A stretch of DNA of 64,000 nucleotides from Microbacteriaceae bacterium (GTDB lineage: Bacteria > Actinomycetota > Actinomycetes > Actinomycetales > Microbacteriaceae). Made by a program: the position numbers and the translations under genes. Below the pieces are notes generated by a model. The model was not told where the DNA came from and did no database searches. It saw only the letters and a list, made by a program, of their open reading frames with translations. The DNA is taken from NCBI GenBank assembly GCA_024639845.1, contig JAHEGG010000006.1, positions 1 through 64,000 on the forward strand, in the 5' to 3' direction. This document shows positions 10,784 to 20,914 of this stretch, piece after piece. Numbering within the stretch: position 1 is the first letter of the stretch; every line of letters begins with the position of its first letter.

Positions 10784-11419
10784 ATGCCTACCCCAACTAA
10801 GGGACCACGTCTTGGTGGCGGACCAGCCCACGAGCGCCTCATGCTGCGCAACCTGGCCACGTCGCTAATCAACCACGGTCGCATCGAAACCACCGAGACC
10901 AAGGCCAAGCGCCTTCGTCCGGTTGCCGAGCGCCTTGTCAGCTTTGCAAAGCGTGGCGACTTGGCTTCGCGCCGTCGCGTCATGCAGCAGATCACCGACA
11001 AGGGTGCCGTGCACAAGCTATTCACCGAGGTCGCTCCACTGGTTGCCGACCGCAACGGTGGTTACACCCGCATCACCAAGCTCGGCTTCCGCAAGGGCGA
11101 CAACGCTCCAATGTGTGTCATCGAACTCGTTCTCGAGCCGGTTTCGCCAAAGGTTGTCACCAAGAAGCCAAAGCTTGAAAACAGCGTCAAGGCAACCGCA
11201 GCAGCTCCTGCCGAAGTTGTCGAAGCGGAAGCAGCTGACGTTGTAGTCGAGGATGCTCCAGCAGAAGAGGCAGCCGTCGAAGCAGCAGTTGAGGCCGAAG
11301 CAACCGAATCGCCAGCAGTGGTTGAAGAAGTTGCCGCCGAAGCTGAAGCTCCAGCCGCCGAGGCAGCAGCAGAAGAAGCTCCAGCAGCCGAGGCAGAAGC
11401 CCCAGCTGAAGAAGCCTAG
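10784..11419 (+). CDS. rplQ: 50S ribosomal protein L17 with ~80-aa acidic Ala/Glu C-terminal extension
   Basis: L17 core [46 protein letters not shown]; tail [17 protein letters not shown]... Confidence 0.97.
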   Translation: MPTPTKGPRLGGGPAHERLMLRNLATSLINHGRIETTETKAKRLRPVAERLVSFAKRGDLASRRRVMQQITDKGAVHKLFTEVAPLVADRNGGYTRITKLGFRKGDNAPMCVIELVLEPVSPKVVTKKPKLENSVKATAAAPAEVVEAEAADVVVEDAPAEEAAVEAAVEAEATESPAVVEEVAAEAEAPAAEAAAEEAPAAEAEAPAEEA

Positions 11420-11435
11420 TCTTCGCGACAAGATC

Positions 11436-12296
11436 ATGAGCCAGCCCGTCAGCCATCAGGTTGACGGGTTGACTCGTTTTCGGGTCGATTTCGCCTATGA
11501 CGGCACCGATTTCACCGGATGGGCAAAGCAGCCTGGCCATCGAACCGTTCAGGGTGAACTCTTAGCCGCGATGACCACCATATTTGGTGAAACCTCGAAC
11601 GACTTTGGAATGCGCGTAGCCGGACGCACCGACGCGGGAGTTCACGCCGCGAATCAGGTTGCTCATGTCGACCTTTCGGATGCCCAGCTGAAGCGACTCG
11701 GCCGAAGCAACAACATCGTGGCCAGACTCAACACCATGCTGAGCGAAGAGATCCGCATCCATGCCTTCGATCCAGCGCCGAGCGGGTTCGACGCCCGATT
11801 CTCGGCCATTTTCAGGCGTTACCGCTACCAAATCAGCGACAATTTTGCCCCCAAAGACCCGCAGCAGATGCGTTATGTGCTCAACCTGACCTATGCGCTC
11901 GACCCCGTCGCGATGCATGAGGCGGCACAGCAACTTCTCGGGCTCAACGACTTTGCCTCGTTCTGCAAGTCGCGAGAGGGTGCCACCACGATTCGCGATT
12001 TGAAGCGCATCCGAGTCAAGCGAAACTCTCAGAACATGATCGAGATCGAGCTCAAGGCCGACGCCTTTTGCCACAACATGGTGCGCTCGATTGTCGGTGC
12101 GTTGATCGCGGTTGGTGCCGGAAAAGCCACCAAGGATGACCTGCGTCGCACTCTAGAACGGGCAAAGCGCATCGAGACCTACAAGGTGGTTGAGCCCAAG
12201 GGTTTGACCCTGATCGAGATCGGTTATCCACCAGAATCCAAGCTGGGCTGGCAGGCCGAGCGTTCACGTGCGCGACGCACCTTGGATGAGGCTTAG
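11436..12296 (+). CDS. truA: tRNA pseudouridine(38-40) synthase TruA
   Basis: FRVDFAYDGTDFTGWAKQPGHRTVQGEL, AGRTDAGVHAANQVAHVD; in-frame ATG at 11436 gives MSQPVSH... Confidence 0.95.
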   Translation: MSQPVSHQVDGLTRFRVDFAYDGTDFTGWAKQPGHRTVQGELLAAMTTIFGETSNDFGMRVAGRTDAGVHAANQVAHVDLSDAQLKRLGRSNNIVARLNTMLSEEIRIHAFDPAPSGFDARFSAIFRRYRYQISDNFAPKDPQQMRYVLNLTYALDPVAMHEAAQQLLGLNDFASFCKSREGATTIRDLKRIRVKRNSQNMIEIELKADAFCHNMVRSIVGALIAVGAGKATKDDLRRTLERAKRIETYKVVEPKGLTLIEIGYPPESKLGWQAERSRARRTLDEA

Positions 12297-12313
12297 CAAA
12301 TCTCATTTAGGGT

Positions 12314-12343
12314 TTGACCGAACGCCTATTTTCGGGCTAAACT
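12314..12343 (+). promoter_or_regulatory. Putative primary sigma promoter for rplM-rpsI
   Basis: TTGACC (12314-12319) - 18 bp - TAAACT (12338-12343). Confidence 0.6.
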
Positions 12344-12354
12344 TGACCCTTGTT

Positions 12355-12370
12355 GCTGGTATTCACCAGC
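12355..12370 (+). promoter_or_regulatory. Hairpin in rplM leader
   Basis: GCTGGT-ATTC-ACCAGC perfect 6-bp stem tetraloop, just after the predicted promoter. Confidence 0.4.
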
Positions 12371-12452
12371 GTGAAACTTGAATCCCAAAGAAGTCTTTTC
12401 TTCTGTCGCGGGTTCTTGTCCTAACCGACAGATAAGTAGAAGGCAATTTAGA

Positions 12453-12896
12453 GTGCGTACTTACTCACCAAAGGCTTCCGAGCTGAAGAACGAGTGGCTG
12501 ATCATCGACGCCACCGACGTAGTTCTCGGCCGTCTCGCCACCCACGCCGCAGCATTGCTTCGCGGCAAACACAAGCCAACCTTTGCTCCTCACATGGACA
12601 ACGGCGACTTCGTCATCATCATCAACGCAGAGAAGATTGCCCTCACCGGTGCCAAGCTTCTGCAGAAGAAGGCCTACCGCCACTCGGGTTACCCAGGCGG
12701 TCTGACTGCAACCACCTATGCTGAGCTTCTCGAGAAGAGCCCAGAGAAGGCAGTTGAGAAGGCAATCAAGGGAATGCTTCCACGCACCAAGCTAGGCAAT
12801 GCCCAGCTCGGCAAGCTGAAGGTTTACCGCGGTGCAGAGCACCCACACGCTGCACAGCAGCCAAAGCCGTTCATCATCGACCAGGTCGCACAGTAG
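12453..12896 (+). CDS. rplM: 50S ribosomal protein L13 (GTG start)
   Basis: [63 protein letters not shown]13 N-terminus favours GTG 12453 over ORF-track start 12378. Confidence 0.96.
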   Translation: MRTYSPKASELKNEWLIIDATDVVLGRLATHAAALLRGKHKPTFAPHMDNGDFVIIINAEKIALTGAKLLQKKAYRHSGYPGGLTATTYAELLEKSPEKAVEKAIKGMLPRTKLGNAQLGKLKVYRGAEHPHAAQQPKPFIIDQVAQ

Positions 12897-12925
12897 TCGA
12901 CCGAAAAGCACAAGGACAAACACTC

Positions 12926-13429
12926 GTGGCAAAAACCGAAGCAGCAGCAACCGAAGCCGTTGAGACTCCAACCGAGTACTCGACCGAGACTCCAGCAGCC
13001 AAGGCAGCTGACAAGCCAGCCAAGACCCGTGGCCCGCTAACCCAGCCAGGCGCAGGCCTTGGCCGCCGCAAAGAAGCGATCGCTCGCGTTCGCATCGTTC
13101 CAGGCACCGGAGTGATCAAGGTCAACGGTCGCGACCTCGCAGACTACTTTCCAAACAAGTTGCACCAGCAGCTGATCACCGACCCTTTCACCGTTCTTGA
13201 CCTCAAGAACCAGTACGACGTCATCGCTCGTATCAACGGTGGTGGAGTTGCAGGCCAGGCCGGCGCACTTCGTCTCGGCATCGCTCGTGCACTGAACGAG
13301 ATCGACCGCGACAACAACCGTCCTGCACTCAAGAAGGCTGGCTTCCTCAAGCGCGACGCACGCGTCATCGAGCGCAAGAAGGCCGGTCTCAAGAAGGCCC
13401 GCAAGGCTTCGCAGTTCTCGAAGCGCTAA
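12926..13429 (+). CDS. rpsI: 30S ribosomal protein S9 with N-terminal extension
   Basis: [32 protein letters not shown]...[12 protein letters not shown]. Confidence 0.97.
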   Translation: MAKTEAAATEAVETPTEYSTETPAAKAADKPAKTRGPLTQPGAGLGRRKEAIARVRIVPGTGVIKVNGRDLADYFPNKLHQQLITDPFTVLDLKNQYDVIARINGGGVAGQAGALRLGIARALNEIDRDNNRPALKKAGFLKRDARVIERKKAGLKKARKASQFSKR

Positions 13430-13471
13430 TCCTTCGGAAACTTTCGACGGACATTCGGCTACTCTCGTAGC

Positions 13472-14818
13472 ATGGCTCGACTTTTCGGAACCGATGGCGT
13501 TCGCGGCTTAGCAAATCGAACCCTCACCGTTGAGCTCGCCGTATCCCTAGCTCAAGCTGCCGCAATCGTGCTTGGTGAGGATGCTCGTAGCCAAGGTCTT
13601 CGTCCCAAAGCAGTTCTCGCTCGCGATCCTCGGGTTTCGGGCGAGTTTTTGTCTGCGGCCGTAGCCGCCGGGCTCGCATCGTCTGGAGTCGACGTAATGG
13701 ACGCCGGAGTGCTGCCTACCCCGGGTGCAGCTTTTCTAACCTCCGACATTTCCGCCGATTTTGGTGTGATGATTTCTGCTTCGCATAACGAAGCTCCCGA
13801 CAACGGCATCAAGATCTTCGCGCGCGGTGGCCACAAGCTTGCCGACGACATCGAAGACCGCATCCAAGATGCCATGCTCGACCCAAAACTCGCTCCGATT
13901 GGTGCAGGCGTTGGTCGCATCATCCGCTTTGCCGACGCAGAAGACCGCTATCTGGTGCACCTGCTAAAAGCGCTTCCGAACCGTCTCGACGGAATCAAAG
14001 TGGTCATCGACTGCGCCCACGGTGCTGCATCGGCCGTCTCGCCCGAGATTTTCAGGGATGCTGGCGCTGAAGTAATCGTGATCGGTGCCGAGCCAGACGG
14101 ACTCAACATCAACCAGGGTTATGGCTCAACCCATCTAAGTGCCTTGCAGGCGGCCGTCGTCGAGCACGGCGCCGACCTCGGAGTCGCACACGATGGCGAT
14201 GCCGACCGCTGCCTCGCGGTAGATCACAACGGGTCGATTGTCGACGGCGACCAGATCATGGCGATTATCGCTCTGGCTGCGAAGGCTCGTGGCGAACTCG
14301 CCCGCAACACTCTCGTGGCCACCGTGATGTCAAACCTCGGTTTGCGAATTGCAATGCGCGAGGCGGGCATCGAGATGCTCGAAACGGCCGTCGGTGACCG
14401 TTATGTGCTCGAAAAGATACGAGAAGGTGGCTACACGATCGGTGGGGAGCAGTCCGGCCACATAATTTTCACCCAGTGGGCCACAACTGGCGACGGTGTT
14501 CTCACCGGGCTAATGCTCGCGGCCCAAGTTGCCGCAACCGGCAAGAGTCTCGCCGAGCTGGCTTCGGTGATGAAGGTTTATCCTCAGGTTCTGGTTAACG
14601 TCGCCGGTGTCGACAAGACCCGAGTCGATGAAAACGAGGCTCTTCAGGCAATCGTGCGCCAGGCGGAATCCGAACTCGATGGCACCGGCCGAGTGCTGTT
14701 GCGAGCCTCGGGCACCGAAAACCTTGTTCGAGTAATGGTCGAGGCCGCGGATGCCGGAACCGCCCAGTCCTGGGCCGATCGCATCGCTCGCGTGGTCGAG
14801 CAAGAGCTCGCCCTCTAG
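13472..14818 (+). CDS. glmM: Phosphoglucosamine mutase
   Basis: [58 protein letters not shown]. Confidence 0.98.
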   Translation: MARLFGTDGVRGLANRTLTVELAVSLAQAAAIVLGEDARSQGLRPKAVLARDPRVSGEFLSAAVAAGLASSGVDVMDAGVLPTPGAAFLTSDISADFGVMISASHNEAPDNGIKIFARGGHKLADDIEDRIQDAMLDPKLAPIGAGVGRIIRFADAEDRYLVHLLKALPNRLDGIKVVIDCAHGAASAVSPEIFRDAGAEVIVIGAEPDGLNINQGYGSTHLSALQAAVVEHGADLGVAHDGDADRCLAVDHNGSIVDGDQIMAIIALAAKARGELARNTLVATVMSNLGLRIAMREAGIEMLETAVGDRYVLEKIREGGYTIGGEQSGHIIFTQWATTGDGVLTGLMLAAQVAATGKSLAELASVMKVYPQVLVNVAGVDKTRVDENEALQAIVRQAESELDGTGRVLLRASGTENLVRVMVEAADAGTAQSWADRIARVVEQELAL

Positions 14819-14839
14819 CCAGAGCCTTCGGAGAAACCC

Positions 14840-15298
14840 GTGACCGACGCAAACCTGAGCATTGAGCAGAGCAAGCGGCTTGCAGCATCCCTGTTCAATC
14901 GCACCTGGGAACTAATCGACAAGGATGAGCGAACCGAGGCCGAAGAACTCGAGATGATCCACTCCGCTCATGCCAGCCGCCTGCATTGGCAGAGCGTCGG
15001 TGGACCCCAGCAGTGGGCCATCGGCGAATGGCAATGTGCTCGCGTTTACTGCGAGGTTGGGTTTCCGGAGTCGGCGATTTTTCACGCTCAGGCTTGCCTC
15101 GAGATCGTAGAGACTAACGAGTTGCCGGTCTGGATGCACGCCTCGGTGTTTGAGGTTCTTGCGCGTTCGTACTGGGCGGCCGAAGATCTTGACCTTGCCA
15201 AGCTCGCGCGCGGGCGCGCTTTGCAGTTGATTCCTAAAATCGAGGATGAAGCAGAGCGCAAGACCATCGCCGATCAAGTCGCCGAACTCAAGTTCTAA
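14840..15298 (+). CDS. Conserved hypothetical protein, helical/TPR-like
   Basis: 152-aa ORF in genomic order, helical repeat-like composition. Confidence 0.7.
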   Translation: MTDANLSIEQSKRLAASLFNRTWELIDKDERTEAEELEMIHSAHASRLHWQSVGGPQQWAIGEWQCARVYCEVGFPESAIFHAQACLEIVETNELPVWMHASVFEVLARSYWAAEDLDLAKLARGRALQLIPKIEDEAERKTIADQVAELKF

Positions 15299-15374
15299 AA
15301 CTTGCCGCTCGGCTGCGGGGTTTAGGTTTTAGTTCGGGCACATGGTCGCGTTCACTGCATATCGAACCGGAAGA

Positions 15375-16334
15375 CTAGAGCTTGCGAAGCAGCACCGTTT
15401 CGACGCGGTGATTTGCACCCTTGCGCAGCACGAGAGTGGCTCGCCCACGCGTAGGCAGAATGTTTTCGCGCAGGTTGGGCAAGTTGATGGTTTCCCAGAT
15501 CAACTTCGCCGTCTCGAGAGCAGCCTCAAACGGCACCTCGGCATAACGGTGAAAATACGATGCCGGATTAGTGAAGGCCGACTCGCGAAGCTTTTTGAAG
15601 CGGTTCAAGAACCATTCCGTGATGTTGCCAGTTTCGGCATCGACAAAAATCTTGAAATCAAAGTAGTCGCTCAGGGCGGTTTCTTGGCCCAGGCTCGGCG
15701 GTTGAAGAACGTTGAGGCCTTCGACGATAAGAACATCTGGCGAGTGAATCACAACTTTCTCACCGTCGACGATGTCATAAGAAAGATGTGAATAAACCGG
15801 AGCTTCGACCTCATCCTGGCCGCTTTTGACATCGGCCACAAACTTGAGCAAGGCCAGTCGGTCATAAGACTCGGGAAAACCCTTTCGGGTCATCAGGCCG
15901 CGACGCTCGAGTTCTGCGTTCGGATATAAAAACCCGTCGGTTGTCACGAGCTCGACCCGAGGTGTGCCTTCCCAGCGAGACAAAAGTTCCTTAAGCAATC
16001 GCGAGATCGTAGATTTGCCAACCGCAACCGACCCGGCGATTCCGATCACAAAAGGCACTCGTTTTGCCCGCTCACCGAGAAACTCGGATGCTTCGGAATG
16101 CAGTTTCTGTGTCTCGGTCACGTAGAGGTTGAGTAGGCGGCTGAGCGGGAGGTAAACATCCGTGACCTCTTGAATATCGAGAAAGTCACCGAGTCCGCGA
16201 ATCTGAGCAATCTCTGATTCAGATAGGGGATTGGTTGATTGAATGCCCAAAGCCGACCATTCGTCACGTGGAATCTCGACGAATGGCGAAGGTTCAGCCG
16301 AATATTGACCTTGGTTGGCTCGCTCAACGCTCAT
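15375..16334 (-). CDS. coaA: Type I pantothenate kinase
   Basis: [50 protein letters not shown]. Confidence 0.97.
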   Translation of the reverse strand: MSVERANQGQYSAEPSPFVEIPRDEWSALGIQSTNPLSESEIAQIRGLGDFLDIQEVTDVYLPLSRLLNLYVTETQKLHSEASEFLGERAKRVPFVIGIAGSVAVGKSTISRLLKELLSRWEGTPRVELVTTDGFLYPNAELERRGLMTRKGFPESYDRLALLKFVADVKSGQDEVEAPVYSHLSYDIVDGEKVVIHSPDVLIVEGLNVLQPPSLGQETALSDYFDFKIFVDAETGNITEWFLNRFKKLRESAFTNPASYFHRYAEVPFEAALETAKLIWETINLPNLRENILPTRGRATLVLRKGANHRVETVLLRKL

Positions 16335-16364
16335 AGAGAGCCATTCTGCCCTAAATTAGAACCT

Positions 16365-18218
16365 ATGTGTGGAATCGTTGGCTACGTTGGGCCAAAAGCA
16401 ACCGTTGATGTTTTGATCGGTGGGCTTCGACGCCTCGAATACCGCGGATACGACTCCGCCGGTGTCGCCGTGGTTGCTGACGGGCAGCTTGAGACCCGCA
16501 AAAAGGCCGGAAAACTTGTGAATCTCGAGCACGAGATTGCCGAGCATCCGCTGCCAAAAGCGCACATCGGTATCGGTCACACTCGTTGGGCAACTCACGG
16601 AGCACCAACCGACGGCAATGCCCACCCGCACCTCGGTGGCCCGGCCCAAAAACTGGCCCTGATTCACAACGGAATCATCGAGAATTTCGCCGAGCTCAAG
16701 GCCGAACTGCTTGCCGAGGGCACCAATTTCGCCTCCGAAACCGACACCGAAGTAGCGGCCCACCTGATTGCCCGAGCTTTTGAACAAAGCGGCGATCTGA
16801 AAGCCGCCTTTGCCTCGGTGATGAACCGACTCCATGGCGCGTTCACCATTCTCGTCGTGCACCAGGACCAGCCGGATGTCGTGCTCGCCGCACGCCGCAA
16901 TGCCCCGTTGGTGATCGGGCTCGGCGACGGAGAAAACTTTCTAGGATCAGACGTCGCCGCGTTCGTAGAACACACCAAGCGCGCCGTTTCGGTTGGTCAA
17001 GACGAGATCGTCGTGCTCAAAGCCGACTCGGTCGAGGTTTTCGGGTTTGACGGAACCCCGGTCAACTTCACCGAATTCGAAGTCAACTGGGATGCCTCGG
17101 CGGCATCTAAGGGCGGATGGCCTTCGTTCATGGCCAAGGAAATAGCCGACCAACCTCAAGCCATTGCCGACACCCTGATGGGGCGCGTTCGCGCCGACGG
17201 ACGAGTCGTTCTCGACGACATCCAGCAAATGTCGACCGAACAGATTCGTGAGATTGACCGAATCATCATCGTTGCCTGTGGCACCGCATCCTATGCGGGC
17301 GATGTTGCCAAATATGCGATCGAGAAGTGGGCGCGCATCCCGGTTCAGGTCGAGCTTTCACACGAGTTCCGCTATCGCAACCCGATTGTCACGCAGAACA
17401 CGTTGGTTCTGGCAATCTCACAGTCGGGTGAAACCATGGACACTCTGATGGCCATCCGTTATGCCCAGGAACTCGGCGCTAAGGTATTCGCGATCTGCAA
17501 CACGCAAGGTGCAACGCTCGCTCGAGAGTCCGACGCCGTGATCTACACCCACGCTGGGCCAGAGGTGGCGGTGGCCTCAACCAAAGCGCTAACTTCACAG
17601 ATTGTGGCCGGTTATATGCTTGCCCTAGCGCTCGCCGAGGCTCGCGGCGCAATGACCGAGGATGCTCGTCTCGCCCTCGGTCGTGAACTACTTCAACTGC
17701 CCGCAAGCGTTAGCGAGGTGCTTGCCAACATCGACCAGGCCAGCGCGCTCGGAACCGCTCACGCGAATGCCAAGTCGGTGCTGTTCCTAGGCCGAAACGT
17801 AGGTTATCCAATCGCCATGGAAGGCGCTCTCAAGCTCAAGGAAATCGCCTACATTCACGCCGAAGGATTCGCCGCCGGCGAACTCAAGCATGGACCAATC
17901 GCCCTAATCGAAGAAGGTCAGCCGGTAATCGTCATCGTGCCGAGCCCGAACGACGTTGACAGCCTGCACCCAAAGGTTGTGTCGAACATCCAAGAAATTC
18001 GTGCTCGTGGTGCAAAGGTAATCGCAATCGCCGAAGCTGGTGACGAGACCGTGTCGCAGTATGCCGAGAGCGTGATCTTTGTGCCGAAGACCGATTCGAT
18101 CATGGCCGCCGTGCTCGACGTGATTCCGCTGCAGGCCTTCGCCCTCGCGCTTTCGACCGCAAAGGGTCTCGATGTCGATCAGCCTCGCAACCTTGCCAAG
18201 TCGGTGACCGTCGAGTAG
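16365..18218 (+). CDS. glmS: Glutamine--fructose-6-phosphate aminotransferase (isomerizing)
   Basis: MCGIVGYVGPKATVDVLIGGLRRLEYRGYDSAG; C-terminus DQPRNLAKSVTVE; catalytic Cys requires ATG at 16365, not ORF-track 16239. Confidence 0.98.
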   Translation: MCGIVGYVGPKATVDVLIGGLRRLEYRGYDSAGVAVVADGQLETRKKAGKLVNLEHEIAEHPLPKAHIGIGHTRWATHGAPTDGNAHPHLGGPAQKLALIHNGIIENFAELKAELLAEGTNFASETDTEVAAHLIARAFEQSGDLKAAFASVMNRLHGAFTILVVHQDQPDVVLAARRNAPLVIGLGDGENFLGSDVAAFVEHTKRAVSVGQDEIVVLKADSVEVFGFDGTPVNFTEFEVNWDASAASKGGWPSFMAKEIADQPQAIADTLMGRVRADGRVVLDDIQQMSTEQIREIDRIIIVACGTASYAGDVAKYAIEKWARIPVQVELSHEFRYRNPIVTQNTLVLAISQSGETMDTLMAIRYAQELGAKVFAICNTQGATLARESDAVIYTHAGPEVAVASTKALTSQIVAGYMLALALAEARGAMTEDARLALGRELLQLPASVSEVLANIDQASALGTAHANAKSVLFLGRNVGYPIAMEGALKLKEIAYIHAEGFAAGELKHGPIALIEEGQPVIVIVPSPNDVDSLHPKVVSNIQEIRARGAKVIAIAEAGDETVSQYAESVIFVPKTDSIMAAVLDVIPLQAFALALSTAKGLDVDQPRNLAKSVTVE

Positions 18219-18226
18219 ACGCATCC

Positions 18227-18583
18227 ATGATCGTCGGCGTCGGTGTTGATCTGGTTGACCTGCAAAGGTTCGAACAGTCACTCGCCAACACCCCGAAACT
18301 CGTTGAACGGCTGTTTGCCGAGTCAGAGCGAGAGGGCACCCCACAGACGCTTGCCGGTCGATTCGCAGCCAAAGAAGCGTTTGTCAAGGCGGTCGGAAAC
18401 CCGCTCGGAATGAACTGGCACGACGTGTTTTTGACCTATGACGAACTCGGTAAGCCAAGCCTGAATACCGCCGGCGAAACCGACAGGTTGGTCAAGGATG
18501 CTGGCATCCAACGTTTTCACGTTTCGATAAGTCACGATGGTGGCAAGGCGATTGCATTCGTTGTAGCTGAAGGAGGTCTGTGA
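18227..18583 (+). CDS. acpS: Holo-[acyl-carrier-protein] synthase
   Basis: MIVGVGVDLVDLQRFE, RFAAKEAFVKAVG. Confidence 0.95.
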   Translation: MIVGVGVDLVDLQRFEQSLANTPKLVERLFAESEREGTPQTLAGRFAAKEAFVKAVGNPLGMNWHDVFLTYDELGKPSLNTAGETDRLVKDAGIQRFHVSISHDGGKAIAFVVAEGGL

Positions 18584-19692
18584 TGCGTGAGCTGATAATC
18601 GATCTCGACGCAATCGTGCACAACTTCAAGACCATGCAGTCGAAGACTTCGGCGCTGATCCTTCCGGTAATCAAGGCCGATGCCTACGGGCACGGCATGG
18701 TGGAGGTCGCCCGTGTGCTTGAGGACGCTGGATGCGGAGGTTTTGCGGTTGCCGATAACGCCGAAGCACTCAAACTTCGCGATGCGGGAATCACCGCTGC
18801 ACTGCTTTCGTGGTTGCACGACCCTGCCGACGATTTCGTCGAGGCAGTGGCGCGCGATGTCGACCTAGGCATCGCCAACATTGAGCAACTTTCGCGAGCC
18901 CAGCACGCGGCCGAGGCGAGTGGCGAAATCGCTCACGTGCATCTGAAAATCGACACCGGTCTCGGTCGCAACGGCAGCACCGTATCCGAGTGGCTTGCGC
19001 TGGTCGAAGCCACCAAGAGCGCGGTTGCAACCGGCAAGGTGATGGTCATCGGCATTTTCAGTCACCTGAGTTCAACATCCGAGTCTGACGACCGCGCGCA
19101 GATCGAAAAGTTCAAGAATGCACTCCAGGTCGCCAAGGATGCAGGACTCGAGTTCGAGCTGGCACACCTGACCGCCTCCGATGGTTCGCTGGCCTATCCA
19201 GACGCACACTTCGACATGATTCGCGTGGGTATCGCGATGTATGGTCTCGACCCGTTTAGCACCAACCGTGCGGCTGAGTTTGGGTTGCGCCCGGCGATGA
19301 CCGCAAAGACGGTCGTGGTTCAAACTAAGCGCGTGCCAGCCGGTCAGGGCGTGTCTTATGGCTATCTGCATCGCACGGCTGGTGAAACCACGCTTGCGCT
19401 CATCCCCGTCGGTTATGCCGAGGGTCTGCCGCGAAACGCCACTGGCAAGGCCGAGGTTTCCATCAACGGCAAACGCTATCGCCTTCAATCGCGAGTAGCC
19501 ATGGATCAGTTCGTGCTCGACGTGGGCGATGACGACGTGAAGGTTGGCGACGAAGTGATCATCTTCGGTGACCCGGCCAGCGGTGCCCCGTCGGTCGATG
19601 ATCTGGCCGCCGCCTGCGACACCATCAACTACGAAATCGTCACACGCATTGGCGGTCGCTTCAAACGGGTTTATCTCGGAGCCGCGAAGTGA
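18580..19692 (+). CDS. alr: Alanine racemase
   Basis: LPVIKADAYGHGMVEVARVLEDAG; HLKIDTGLGRNG; VSYGYLHRT. Confidence 0.97.
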   Translation: MMRELIIDLDAIVHNFKTMQSKTSALILPVIKADAYGHGMVEVARVLEDAGCGGFAVADNAEALKLRDAGITAALLSWLHDPADDFVEAVARDVDLGIANIEQLSRAQHAAEASGEIAHVHLKIDTGLGRNGSTVSEWLALVEATKSAVATGKVMVIGIFSHLSSTSESDDRAQIEKFKNALQVAKDAGLEFELAHLTASDGSLAYPDAHFDMIRVGIAMYGLDPFSTNRAAEFGLRPAMTAKTVVVQTKRVPAGQGVSYGYLHRTAGETTLALIPVGYAEGLPRNATGKAEVSINGKRYRLQSRVAMDQFVLDVGDDDVKVGDEVIIFGDPASGAPSVDDLAAACDTINYEIVTRIGGRFKRVYLGAAK

Positions 19693-20201
19693 CCTTGCCG
19701 GTTGACCTTGCCGTCATCCGAGTCGAAACCGATGAAATCATGCATCAACTCGGATGCTCACTCGCACAACTTTTGAGTGCGGGAAACCTCGTGCTGCTCA
19801 CCGGCCCGCTCGGTGCGGGCAAAACAACTCTTTCGCGAGGAATCGGGGAGGGTCTCGGCGTGATCTCAAACGTTTCGAGCCCCACCTTTGTGATTGCCCG
19901 AACCCACAAGCGTTCCGATTCGGCCGTTCCGCTGGTGCACGTCGACGCCTACCGGCTGGGCTCGGCGGCAGAGTTCGACGACCTCGACATCGACCTTCCT
20001 CGCTCCATCGTTCTCGTGGAGTGGGGCCGTGGTTTCACCGACGGGCTTTGCGATTCCTGGGTCGACATCGAAATCGAACGCGACCATACCGGGGCCAGCG
20101 AGACTCGGATGGTGCGCATCCTGGGTTTCGGACCTAGATTTGCTGATGCGGCGCTCCAGGCTGGTTTCAGGCAGCTCGAAGCGGTCGGGGGTGTCGCGTG
20201 A
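19689..20201 (+). CDS. tsaE: tRNA t6A biosynthesis ATPase TsaE
   Basis: LVLLTGPLGAGKTTLSRGIGEGLG..SSPTFVIARTH, HVDAYRL, VLVEWG. Confidence 0.95.
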   Translation: MTLPVDLAVIRVETDEIMHQLGCSLAQLLSAGNLVLLTGPLGAGKTTLSRGIGEGLGVISNVSSPTFVIARTHKRSDSAVPLVHVDAYRLGSAAEFDDLDIDLPRSIVLVEWGRGFTDGLCDSWVDIEIERDHTGASETRMVRILGFGPRFADAALQAGFRQLEAVGGVA

Positions 20202-20914
20202 GCCCGTTTTTGGCGATCGACACTTCGGTCGGAACCTCGGTTGCGTTAATCGCGGGTGGCTCGGTGCTAGCAGAAGTCAACATCAACGACCGAATGGGGC
20301 ACGCCGAAAACATCGGTCTAGCGCTCGCCGAGGTTTTCAAGCGAGCGGATGTCGCACCAAGCCGCATCACGGCGGTCATCGCAGGTCGTGGGCCAGCGCC
20401 TTTCACAGGTTTGCGAGTTGGTATCGCAGCGGCCATTGCTTTTGCCGAGGGAGTGGCGCGACCGATCTTTGGCGTGGTGAGCCACGATGCAATCGCACTC
20501 GCCGAGCTCGACGGCTCGGATTCAACGCCTATAACCCAGGCTGGTGCGTCAACCAGCTCCCAAATCGGCTCGCAAACATCGCCGCAAATAGGCTCACCGC
20601 TGCTCGTCACCACCGACGCTCGCCGCAGCGAGGTTTATTGGAGTCTTTACTCTGGGCTTGACCACCACGGTTGTCCGGTGCGCATCGATGGGCCGCACGT
20701 GAACAAACCCGCCGAACTCGAGTCGATTCTGAACGAGCGCGGGCTTGCTCCCCGACTCGCAACGGCGTCTGTGTCTGCCTCGGCGCTGGCAAGAGTTGTC
20801 GAGCGTCAGATGCTTGCGGGCGGAGCATCCCAGGATGTTGCCGCGCTCTATTTGAGGGCTCCAGATGCGGTCGCGCCGAAAGACGTTTCGCGAACCAGCA
20901 AGGCGGTGAGTTGA
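20198..20914 (+). CDS. tsaB: tRNA t6A biosynthesis protein TsaB
   Basis: [39 protein letters not shown]. Confidence 0.93.
   Translation: MSPFLAIDTSVGTSVALIAGGSVLAEVNINDRMGHAENIGLALAEVFKRADVAPSRITAVIAGRGPAPFTGLRVGIAAAIAFAEGVARPIFGVVSHDAIALAELDGSDSTPITQAGASTSSQIGSQTSPQIGSPLLVTTDARRSEVYWSLYSGLDHHGCPVRIDGPHVNKPAELESILNERGLAPRLATASVSASALARVVERQMLAGGASQDVAALYLRAPDAVAPKDVSRTSKAVS

Noticed and set aside
12378-12452. Longer N-terminus of L13 given by the ORF track
   Set aside because: L13 homology starts at VRTYSPK (GTG 12453); upstream region holds a promoter and hairpin
15342-15791. ORF 15342..15791 (+) antisense to coaA
   Set aside because: Fully antisense to a conserved enzyme gene; no RBS or family features
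16239-16364. ORF-track extended start for GlmS
   Set aside because: GlmS needs an N-terminal catalytic Cys exposed after Met1 removal (MCGIVGY), so the start is 16365
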